A stretch of DNA of 59,726 bases from an uncultured Caulobacter sp. (lineage in GTDB: Bacteria > Pseudomonadota > Alphaproteobacteria > Caulobacterales > Caulobacteraceae), in the NCBI RefSeq assembly GCF_937900395.1, contig NZ_CALCDX010000014.1, positions 1 through 59,726 of the forward strand, given 5' to 3'. Shown here one piece after another: positions 26,432-33,963 of the stretch. The notes under the pieces are model-generated. The model ran no database searches and was not told the origin of the DNA. It was given only the letters and a program-made list of their open reading frames with translations. A program made the position numbers and the translations under genes. Position 1 is the first letter of the stretch; every line of letters starts with the position of its first letter.

Positions 26432-28222
26432 ATGAAACTTGATCGACGAGCGGCGCTCGGCCTCGTTGGCGCGGCCGCCTATGCAGCGACGGCGGCGAAA
26501 GCCGCCGCGCGCTCCGAAGAGCCCGCGCGCTTCCTGCACGGCGTCGCCTCCGGCGATCCCCTGCAGGATCGGGTCATTCTCTGGACCCGCGCCACGCCCT
26601 TGCGGCCCGACGCCGCGGCGGTGTCCGTGGAGTGGGAGGTCGCAACCGACATCGGCTTCAAGAACGTGGTCCAGCGCGGCGCGGCGACAACGACCAGCGC
26701 CCGTGACTTCACCGTCAAGGTCGATGTCGCGGGGCTGCGACCGAACACCCAGTACCATTACCGTTTCCGCGCCGGCGATCAGATTTCCCCCGTCGGCGTC
26801 ACGCGCACCCTTCCGGTCGGCGCCGTGTCGGAAATGGTCCTCGCCGTCGCATCCTGCGCGCTCTATTCGACCGGATTCTTCAACGCCTACCGCGACATCG
26901 CCAACCTCGATCGCGTCGATCTCGTTCTGCATCTGGGAGACTATATCTACGAATACGGCGGCGCCCCCGACCAACTCGGCATGAGCATCGGGCAGAAAAT
27001 CGGCCGCGCCCCCACCCCGGCGAACGAGGCCCGCACGCTCGCCGACTATCGGGAGCGGCACGCCTGCTACAAGCTGGACGCCGATCTGCAGGCGGCCCAC
27101 GCGCGAGCGCCCTGGATCTGTGTCTGGGACGACCACGAGACCGCCAATGACTCCTGGAGCGGCGGGGCGCAGAATCATCAACCCGACGAAGGCGTCTGGA
27201 GCGATCGTCGCGACGCCGCCGTGCGGGCCTTCTATGAATGGATTCCCATTCGGGAGCCCGAACCGGGCGTATCGCTGCTCGCGATCAATCGGACCTTTGA
27301 ACTGGGCGATCTGGCGACCCTCATCATGGTCGAAAACCGGTTCCTCGGCCGAGACCGCCAGATCAATCTGCGCGACCCCAATGACGTGACCTGGAATGCG
27401 GTGGACCTGACCGCGCCGGACCAGCCAGTGGTGGTCTCCAACCCCGAGCTCAGGCGGAAGATATTGACCGCGTTCAGCCAGGGCCGCCCCGTGGCGGCAC
27501 CCTACGGCGTCAGGATGGACGCCGATTCCATCCGTCGCGCCATGTCCCGCCCCGAACGCAGCGTCTACGGCCATGCGCAGGAGGCTTGGCTGCGCGACCG
27601 CCTGGAGCAGTCGGTGCGGGCTGGGAAGCCTTGGCAGGTCATCGGCAATCAGGTGGTGATGGCGCACACGACAGGCGCCGACATCGCCGGCTTCCTGGGA
27701 AAGGAGGGCTGGACGCGGGCCTTTGCGCAGGTGACACCCATCCTGCGCCCCTGGCTGGAGCAACTGGCGACTCTCCCGAGCGATGTTCCGTTCGAATTCG
27801 ACGGCTGGGATTCCTATCCCGCCGCTCGCGCTCGCATGGACCGAATGTTCGCCGAGACCGGGAGCCGGCCCCTGGTGCTGTCGGGTGACAGCCATGCCTT
27901 CTGGGTCAATGAACTCCACGACGCCCAAGATCGGCGCGTGGCCGCGGAACTCGGCGTCACCGCCATCACCAGCAGCAGTCTTGGCAACATGCTGGGCGAC
28001 GTCGAGCTGGGCCCGGCTTTTTCAAAGGCCTGCCCTGAGGTTCGGTTCTGCCAGCATCTGACCAAGGGCTACGGGCTGGTCACCCTGCGGCCCGACGCCG
28101 CCCGGATCGATCTGATCGGCGTAACCACCGTTCTTGATCGGAACTATGAGCGGTTCGTCCTAAAATCCTATCGAGTTCCCGCCAACCCGACGGGCGGCGT
28201 CGGCGCGATCGAGGAAATCTAG
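26432..28222 (+). CDS. phoD: alkaline phosphatase D (phospho-mono/diesterase), Tat-exported
   Basis: The 596-residue enzyme begins with a Tat signal (KLDRRAALGLVGAAAYAA) and belongs to the PhoD family of Fe/Ca-dependent phosphodiesterase-phosphatases. Metal-site segments are LHLGDYIYEYGG (about 170), WDDHETAND (about 230) and SGDSHAFWVNEL (about 485). An N-terminal Ig-like PhoD_N domain covers about 30-125 (FLHGVASGDPLQDRVILWTR). The frame is open upstream into the receptor gene, but ATG 26432 is where the signal begins. It lies 61 bases after the receptor gene, so the two form an operon. Confidence 0.93.
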   Translation: MKLDRRAALGLVGAAAYAATAAKAAARSEEPARFLHGVASGDPLQDRVILWTRATPLRPDAAAVSVEWEVATDIGFKNVVQRGAATTTSARDFTVKVDVAGLRPNTQYHYRFRAGDQISPVGVTRTLPVGAVSEMVLAVASCALYSTGFFNAYRDIANLDRVDLVLHLGDYIYEYGGAPDQLGMSIGQKIGRAPTPANEARTLADYRERHACYKLDADLQAAHARAPWICVWDDHETANDSWSGGAQNHQPDEGVWSDRRDAAVRAFYEWIPIREPEPGVSLLAINRTFELGDLATLIMVENRFLGRDRQINLRDPNDVTWNAVDLTAPDQPVVVSNPELRRKILTAFSQGRPVAAPYGVRMDADSIRRAMSRPERSVYGHAQEAWLRDRLEQSVRAGKPWQVIGNQVVMAHTTGADIAGFLGKEGWTRAFAQVTPILRPWLEQLATLPSDVPFEFDGWDSYPAARARMDRMFAETGSRPLVLSGDSHAFWVNELHDAQDRRVAAELGVTAITSSSLGNMLGDVELGPAFSKACPEVRFCQHLTKGYGLVTLRPDAARIDLIGVTTVLDRNYERFVLKSYRVPANPTGGVGAIEEI

Positions 28223-28274
28223 TGGACGTGGGCGGTCACGATCGACCATAGGCACGATTTGACCGCTCGCACCG

Positions 28275-28526
28275 TTACGCCGCGCATACGCTCGCGCCGA
28301 ACCGAAGCGCTGGCTCCCATCGAACTGAGCCCGGGGCCGGCGTTTCCCGGCGCGATCGAGGACCTGCTGCCCATGCAGAGACGATGACCCCGCGATAGAG
28401 CATGGCCGCCAATGCATCTGGTTCAGGCGTCCAAGGGTTGACCTCGACCATGCAGTCGAAACGACCTGGGTCTCGGCGATAGCCAGGTCCGGCCATGCCA
28501 CGGGCGAAGCGCTGGGCCAGATCCAC
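28275..28526 (-). CDS. small hypothetical protein, 83 residues
   Basis: GTG 28526 lies seven bases after a strong ribosome site (AAGGGGG) and 11 bases after the MmcQ/YjbR-like gene, so it looks like the second gene of a pair. The protein includes FDCMVEVNPWTPEPDALAAM, a well-formed stretch rich in Trp and acidic residues, and has no signal peptide. No family was recognised. The ribosome site and spacing are the main support. Confidence 0.5.
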   Translation of the reverse strand: MDLAQRFARGMAGPGYRRDPGRFDCMVEVNPWTPEPDALAAMLYRGVIVSAWAAGPRSRRETPAPGSVRWEPALRFGASVCAA

Positions 28527-28537
28527 TTTTCGCCCCC

Positions 28538-28906
28538 TTATCTGCGCCCGGCCGTCATTAGCCGCTCATCAAAAGGCCTGCCGCCACTTTTGCCGTGGGT
28601 GTAGGCCTCACCGAAAGCCGACCTCAACATCTCGGCCATCAGCACCTCGTCGACGCCCTGCAGGCGCACCAACGTCACACCCGTGCTGCGCCGTCGCCCG
28701 GGCTCCACGGTGACAGCGTCACTTCGGGCGATCGCCTTGGCCTGGTCCTTTCGGCTGAGCTTGACGACCGCCCACCCCGACGCTGGCCAGCCCAGGGTGG
28801 CAAAGGCCTTGTCGCCGATGCGAAACTGCACCGCGTCAAGCACTGGCCTGACTTGGACGCCTGGGCACAGGCGGGAAGCAAGTTCGGAAAAGCCTTCAGG
28901 CGTCAT
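28538..28906 (-). CDS. MmcQ/YjbR-family protein
   Basis: A 122-residue protein of the CyaY-like MmcQ/YjbR fold: LCPGVQVRPVLDAVQFRIGDK, FATLGWPASGWAVVKLS and the late GVTLVRLQGVDEVLMAEMLRSAF helix. The molecular role of this family is unknown; a DNA-binding role has been suggested. Start ATG 28906 has AGGA six bases upstream. The frame stays open for 41 more codons to another ATG at 29029, but that part shows no family similarity. Confidence 0.7.
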   Translation of the reverse strand: MTPEGFSELASRLCPGVQVRPVLDAVQFRIGDKAFATLGWPASGWAVVKLSRKDQAKAIARSDAVTVEPGRRRSTGVTLVRLQGVDEVLMAEMLRSAFGEAYTHGKSGGRPFDERLMTAGRR

Positions 28907-29029
28907 GACAATCCTCGCACGCGGCACGACGTCCTTGACGGCCATGAGTCGCGCCGCGGTCGCAAAGTTGGCGGCGCCCTGCGTCAAGAACGGTCGCCAG
29001 ACGATCGACGCCTCCCCACCCACAGGCAA

Positions 29030-29050
29030 TTAATTCTATTATGTAATTAA
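29030..29050. promoter_or_regulatory. AT-rich inverted repeat before the exported-protein operon
   Basis: TTAATT-N9-AATTAA (29030-29050) is a perfect inverted repeat in a strikingly AT-rich patch of an otherwise GC-rich region, about 90 bases upstream of the first gene of the four-gene operon. The AATTAA(A/T)TTGA flank recurs upstream of the second TonB receptor and the ROK gene, so all may share a regulator. Confidence 0.4.
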
Positions 29051-29139
29051 ATTGACGCGAACTTGGCCTATTCCCCAACCCGCGGCTGATCCGGCCGCGA
29101 CAGGTTTCATTCGCCGATCAGGCGCAGCCGAGGATGAGA

Positions 29140-29589
29140 ATGGTCGCAGGTTCAAGGTTCAAGAAGGCGTTGGCGCTAATGGCGACCACCGTCACGCTCG
29201 CCGGAGGGCTGAACGCCCCGGCGCAAGCCGCCGGCGTTTGCGAGCGCGGCTATGTCAGCGAAATCATCGTGTCGGCCCAGGACACCGTGCGAGGGCGACC
29301 CCGGAATTGGCCGCGCGTTCTTTTCCGCGTCGATGGCACGGGCTTTGCGCCCCCAACCATCTCGGACGGTTACAAGGTCTATCTGCACGGTAGGTCCTAC
29401 AGCGAAATCTCGCTGGAGCCCGGCGACGACGAGATGGATCTGCGCAACAAACTGGCCGCGCTGAATATGGCGTTCCTCTCGCGCACACCCGTCCGAGTCT
29501 ATTCCGATTTCGGCAGCTGCACGGAAGCGGCCAAGCACCTCGAGATCATGCTCTGCTCGAGCGAGAGCGCCTGCAACGCGCAGCGCTGA
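29140..29589 (+). CDS. exported Cys-rich small protein, paralogue 1 (AB5 B-subunit-like?)
   Basis: This 149-residue protein has a signal peptide cleaved near AQAAG; the mature part is about 118 residues. Four Cys are shared with the next gene: CERGYV at the mature start, one in FGSC, and the closing LCSSESACN. The core KLAALNMAFLSRTPVRVY, then C-x5-C near the C-terminus, resembles the helix-strand-disulfide end of SubB/ArtB-type B subunits (QPVRIYY ... TCTTSTEC in SubB, from memory). Those proteins are pentameric glycan binders. ATG 29140 is preferred over 29134 because GAGG is better spaced. Function is hypothetical. Confidence 0.6.
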   Translation: MVAGSRFKKALALMATTVTLAGGLNAPAQAAGVCERGYVSEIIVSAQDTVRGRPRNWPRVLFRVDGTGFAPPTISDGYKVYLHGRSYSEISLEPGDDEMDLRNKLAALNMAFLSRTPVRVYSDFGSCTEAAKHLEIMLCSSESACNAQR

Positions 29590-29691
29590 ACGCGATGGCG
29601 CGCGAGCGTCGCTCATCAACATCGAAATCTATCGGAACGTGAAGATGGCCTTCCCAAACCTTGCCCGCGCCCGTAACGCGCCGTTAAGCGC

Positions 29692-30132
29692 ATGAGCAAA
29701 ACAACGACACTCATTGGCGCCCTTGTGTTTTCGACCGCCCTGACCTCTGGCGCTCAGGCCGACACGGTGTGCGAACGTGGCTATGTCACCGAGGTGATAG
29801 AGTCCGCGATCAGCACGACGCCGGGCCCCTACAAGCCTTTCCCTCGCCTGCTCTATCGCACCGACACGACCGGCTTTGCGCCCGTCGCCTCGGATGGCTT
29901 CAAGAGCGAGCTCGGGGGAAAGTACTACTCCGAAATCGAATTTGTCCAAAATTCCGACCCTGATAAAAACAAGGCCAACCAGTTGGACTATGAACTCAAA
30001 GTTCAAATGATCAAATCCGCGATGATATCAAAGACACCTATTCGGGTGTTCTATTTCTCGAACACGTGCGGCGTTGGCTCCACGTCCGTCGAGATACTCA
30101 CCTGCACCTCCGAAACCGCCTGTAATGTCTGA
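29692..30132 (+). CDS. exported Cys-rich small protein, paralogue 2 (AB5 B-subunit-like?)
   Basis: A 146-residue paralogue of the preceding gene product: signal peptide to about residue 23 (SGAQADT), then CERGYVTEVIESA, a conserved RLLYRTDTTGFAPVASDG block, SKTPIRVFY and the closing LTCTSETACNV. The four Cys are kept, which suggests two conserved disulfides. It lies 102 bases after paralogue 1 and just before the GDPD gene. A tandem duplication that has diverged this far implies both copies are maintained. A B-subunit-like (OB-fold, glycan-binding) role is a hypothesis from the C-terminal pattern only. Confidence 0.6.
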   Translation: MSKTTTLIGALVFSTALTSGAQADTVCERGYVTEVIESAISTTPGPYKPFPRLLYRTDTTGFAPVASDGFKSELGGKYYSEIEFVQNSDPDKNKANQLDYELKVQMIKSAMISKTPIRVFYFSNTCGVGSTSVEILTCTSETACNV

Positions 30133-30152
30133 CCTTTCCTAAGGAGATCAGG

Positions 30153-31757
30153 ATGTTTCGAACCTATTAACCCGCGCGCACGCGGTTGAGATCGAGTTTG
30201 TCGACCGCCGCGCTGTGCCTGGCGCTGATGAGCGGCGAGCACGGCGCCGTGGCGGCCCCCGTCGCGTCGGCGACGGCTGCCCAGGCGCCGACCAGCGGGT
30301 GCGTCGTCGTCAAGGATGACGGCGAGACCTTCACCGACACCTCGGTCTCTGGCTGCCAGGACTACTATCCAGAAGGTCACGCCTGCCATCGCCCCCGCGC
30401 CCCGGGCCTCTCGGCGTGCGCTCTGCAGGACCGTATCAAGGCGGTCGACGTCAATGGCGTCGACATGATCATCAACGCTCACCGCGGCGTCTGGGGATTG
30501 AAGCTCAACGACCCACAAGCCGCGACCAATCCCCAATTCCAGATCGCCAAGACGACCATAGGCGGAGCGGCCGAGAACTCCCTCGACGGGCTCGTGGCGG
30601 CCAAGGACTCCGGATTTCAGACCGTCGAGTTCGACGTCTTTCTCGTTCGGGAAGACCAGACGGGCAAACCCACGCCCTGGGGCCAGGTCTTTGTCACCCA
30701 CTTCACCGACTATCGCGGCTTCACCAGCTACAGCGGCGAGCAGGTCATTCCCCAGACTGGGATCGACGGCGCGGCCGGGTTCCTGATGACCGCGCCCTCC
30801 AAGAACACGACCATGGTGTCCAAGCTACGGCTCAAGGACCGCGACGGGGCGCTCACCAACGCCACCTTGACGCCCTTGCGCGACTTCGTCAGCCAAGCCG
30901 CCGATCGAGGCATGCTGGTGGTGCTGGATGTGAAATTCGCCAAGGTCCTCAAGCAGCTGCGGCCCACCGCCAGCCAGGATGGGTTCAAGAACGAGATCAT
31001 CGGCTTCCAGGACGCCTATCCGGACCCGACCTGGGTTCCGATCGCTAGCTGCAAGGCCGACCCAAACGACCCCCAGAACCGCCAGCACGTTGTTGCCAAC
31101 CGATCGTCGGAAGATCAGACCCTGGCGACCATCGCCGCGATCAACCATGAACTGAAGGACCCGTCGGGCAAGCAACGCCCGGACCTCCGTAGCTGGGTCG
31201 TCGTAAAGTTTCCGCAAAGCGCCGTGCCTTGCCCATCCTTCCTCAAGGCCGCGCTGGGCGAGGATTTCGAGAAACTGATGTTCGCACCGGGTCCAGACGC
31301 CGTGCGCCCCAAATGGGACGAAAAGCCACCCGAACCCGATCCGAACGCTCCCATCAGCGATTACACCACCCAGTACGTCGCCGAATGGATGCGGATCGCG
31401 CCACGTTCGGTGGCCTTCTGGGACACGACCATCCCCTCCAACAAGCATTGGCAGGGCCGCCCGTTCGATGCGTTCGACCAAAGCGGACGCCCGACGCGCT
31501 ACGCTGACTTGATGGACTATCTGTTGCGCGTCACCGGTCGGCGCTCGGCGATCTGGAACATCGATCCTTCGGGACCGGGCGGGCGGCATGGAAACTTCGG
31601 CATGGCCTGGGAGCACAACCCGAATACCGATACGGACGGGCGCGGCGACCAGCACGCCAATCTCGTGTTCAGCGGCGCCAAGCACGCTCTGATCACCACC
31701 GACCGCCCCGACGTCTATCTGCTGCTGCGCAACTACATCAAGGCCGCCGCCCAATGA
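30153..31757 (+). CDS. exported GDPD-family phosphodiesterase with a stop codon in its leader
   Basis: From TTG 30186 the frame codes for 523 residues: a signal peptide (LSTAALCLALMS) and a glycerophosphodiester phosphodiesterase/PI-PLC-like TIM barrel. Catalytic signatures are INAHRGVWG (His-Arg, about 96), ENSLDGL (about 130), VEFDVFLV (Glu/Asp, about 147) and FVTHFTDYRG (His), ending ITTDRPDVYLLL. However, the best start is ATG 30153, four bases after a perfect AAGGAG-type site, and it reads MFRTY-TAA in the same frame. Either one CAA-to-TAA change disabled the leader, or translation restarts at TTG 30186. It could be a live enzyme or a fresh pseudogene. Confidence 0.75.
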
Positions 31758-32650
31758 GCAAGATCAGACCTTTGACGCGCGCCCTGACGCATTGCGCCCT
31801 GCTAGGCGTTCTGGGGCTTTGCGCCGGCTCACGCGCCTCGGCCGCCGAAATGCTGGTGATCAAGCCCGGCGCGCGCCCCCTGGCGGAGATCGGCCCGGCC
31901 AATGGCGCCAAGTCGTATTGGCTGGACGCGGTTCCCGTCCTGGCGCCCATGGAGACCAACACCGGCCTGCTGATCAGCGTTCCGGTCGATTTGTCAGGGC
32001 TAGATTGCCAGGGCGAGGACCAAGGCGCCCTCACCCTGCTGACGATCGATGGCGACGCCCACGCCTTTGACGAGGACAGCGACGACATCCGCGGGCTTTC
32101 CGCCCTGACGCTGACCTTCTACCCAAAGGATGGGGTGATCGGGGTCAAGAGCACGGTGCGGCCGCTGGTGGCCGGCAAGCGCGCCACACAGCCGCTCACC
32201 TATGAGTTCAAGATCCCGGATCGTTTCAGCGCCCCCGCCCGCTTCTGCTCGGCCAATCCAGTGCTGGGCCCTCATCAGTTCAACTTCTATCTCAGCGCCT
32301 CGAGCTTCGTGGTCGAGGCCATCCCGCGCGGCGCGGGCCTCGGCCAGACCTATCTAAGCCCCGTGAACATGGGGCTAGGCGATACGATGTGGATCAATAT
32401 CCGCAAGTATCCCGACAGGGTGATTTTGCACGGCCGCTTCGGACGAAGCATCCAGGACTCGGTCATGCTCGACAATCGCAAGGTCAAGATCTGGGGCGTC
32501 AACTGGACCTCGTCCGCCACCGACGCCCCCCAACCAGGGCTCTATAACCTCAAGGACAGCCTGAACTACTACTATGGGGCGCGGGCCTTCCCCACGCGCT
32601 CACCCACCTTGACCCAACCGCGCGCCGCCGCGGCCCTGATCGCGCGGTAG
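31754..32650 (+). CDS. exported protein of unknown function
   Basis: This 298-residue protein has a Sec signal (TRALTHCALLGVLGLCAGSRASAA, cleavage before EM). The mature part is rich in beta-type segments and contains two Cys (LDCQG, RFCSAN) that could form a disulfide. It overlaps the GDPD gene by four bases (ATGA), so the two are translationally coupled and probably work together outside the inner membrane. No family was recognised. It ends two bases from the convergent MFS gene. Confidence 0.7.
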   Translation: MSKIRPLTRALTHCALLGVLGLCAGSRASAAEMLVIKPGARPLAEIGPANGAKSYWLDAVPVLAPMETNTGLLISVPVDLSGLDCQGEDQGALTLLTIDGDAHAFDEDSDDIRGLSALTLTFYPKDGVIGVKSTVRPLVAGKRATQPLTYEFKIPDRFSAPARFCSANPVLGPHQFNFYLSASSFVVEAIPRGAGLGQTYLSPVNMGLGDTMWINIRKYPDRVILHGRFGRSIQDSVMLDNRKVKIWGVNWTSSATDAPQPGLYNLKDSLNYYYGARAFPTRSPTLTQPRAAAALIAR

Positions 32651-32651
32651 A

Positions 32652-33833
32652 TCAAGACGGGTTCGCGCGCCGGCGCCCAATCGCCAGAATGGCCAGCCCC
32701 GACAGGCCGGCCATGACGCAATAGGCGCCGGCGCCCATGCGGTTATACAAGCTTCCGCAACACAGCATCACCAAGCCAACGCCGAAGCCGCCGGCCACGC
32801 CCGCGCACATCGATTGCGCGACCCGGCTGTCCCGAGCCGCAGCGTTGGCTCCGATAAGGTGCAGGGCGGCCACGAACGTCGCCGAGTAGCTCAGCGCATG
32901 CAGACCTTGCAGCACGAGCTGAGCTTCGAAGCTCGGCGACAGCGCCATCGCGATCCAGCGCGCGACGCCGACGGCAGCGCCGATCCTCAAAAGCCCCCAG
33001 TCGCTCAAGGCTTCGCGGACACGCTCGGCGACCACCAAGAACATAATCTCAGCGACCACGCTGGCGCCCCACAAGGCGCCGATCTGGACCCCGTCGAAAC
33101 CCCGGTCGCGCCACAGAAGGCTCGAGAAACCATAGAAGAGTGCGTGCGACCCCTGGACCAGCGCCAGGACGATCGTCACCCGGCCAAATCCTGGCGCCTC
33201 CCATAGGCGGCGCAGCGTTTCGATCGGGCCGTCTTTGGGCGAAACCCGCTCAGCCACTCTGAACGGCGGGAGCGTCCTTGCGCCCAACGCCAGCATGGCC
33301 GCCGCAGCCAGGCTCCAGACAAGCAAGGCCGTCGGCCCAAATAGCTTCAGCGCGAAGCCGCCCGCTAGGCTGGCCACGGCGTAAGCGGCTGATCCTAAAG
33401 CCCGCATTCGCCCGTAGGTCCAGGCGCTCGCGCGAACGGCCGTCAGGGCCATGGCATCGAGCAGCGGCAAGCAGGCGGCCGAAGCGGTGGCGGCCAAAAA
33501 CCAGGCCCCGCCCAGGACCCCAGGGCTCCTGCTGACGCCAAGCACCGCGAACCCCAGGCCAATCGCGCCCCCAAGCCAGATGAGGCCGGATCTCTGCAGC
33601 GCCAGGCGATTGGCGGCCAACGCTATGGCGGGTCCGGTCAACAGCCGCGCCAGGTTGGGCGCGGCCAGAACCATCGCCAGGGCCTCCCCGGACAATCCAC
33701 GGCTGTCGAGCCACAGCGGCATAAGCGGAGAAGCCACGCCTCGCCCCAGGAACAGCGCCACATAGACCAGCCCGATCGCAGCCAGGCCCCCAGATCGATC
33801 CTCGCCCGGATCATTGGCCGCCTGGTTCATCAT
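32652..33833 (-). CDS. MFS transporter (HcaT/PPP-like)
   Basis: A 393-residue, 12-helix major facilitator protein. The N-half motif LLTGPAIALAANRLALQRSGLIWLG and the WTYGRMRALGSAAYAVASLAGGF segment place it near the 3-phenylpropionate/nucleoside-type MFS subfamily (MFS_1-like). It follows the second TonB receptor gene on the same strand after 130 bases, so the pair may carry one substrate across both membranes. The substrate is unknown. Confidence 0.8.
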   Translation of the reverse strand: MMNQAANDPGEDRSGGLAAIGLVYVALFLGRGVASPLMPLWLDSRGLSGEALAMVLAAPNLARLLTGPAIALAANRLALQRSGLIWLGGAIGLGFAVLGVSRSPGVLGGAWFLAATASAACLPLLDAMALTAVRASAWTYGRMRALGSAAYAVASLAGGFALKLFGPTALLVWSLAAAAMLALGARTLPPFRVAERVSPKDGPIETLRRLWEAPGFGRVTIVLALVQGSHALFYGFSSLLWRDRGFDGVQIGALWGASVVAEIMFLVVAERVREALSDWGLLRIGAAVGVARWIAMALSPSFEAQLVLQGLHALSYSATFVAALHLIGANAAARDSRVAQSMCAGVAGGFGVGLVMLCCGSLYNRMGAGAYCVMAGLSGLAILAIGRRRANPS

Positions 33834-33963
33834 CGCTCCCCGCCGTCACGCCATACAGGACCTGGCCGGCGCCGGCCGCTCCGGTCGCGACGCCGGTCTC
33901 CACCCCAGCGTCGCCTTTAGCGCGCGCCGCCCAGAATCCGAAGCCACCGCCGAGCGGTAGTCG

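Noticed and set aside
30825..31754. A 309-codon open frame antisense to the GDPD gene
   Set aside because: It is a shadow of GC3-biased codons; the GDPD catalytic motifs lie on the plus strand.
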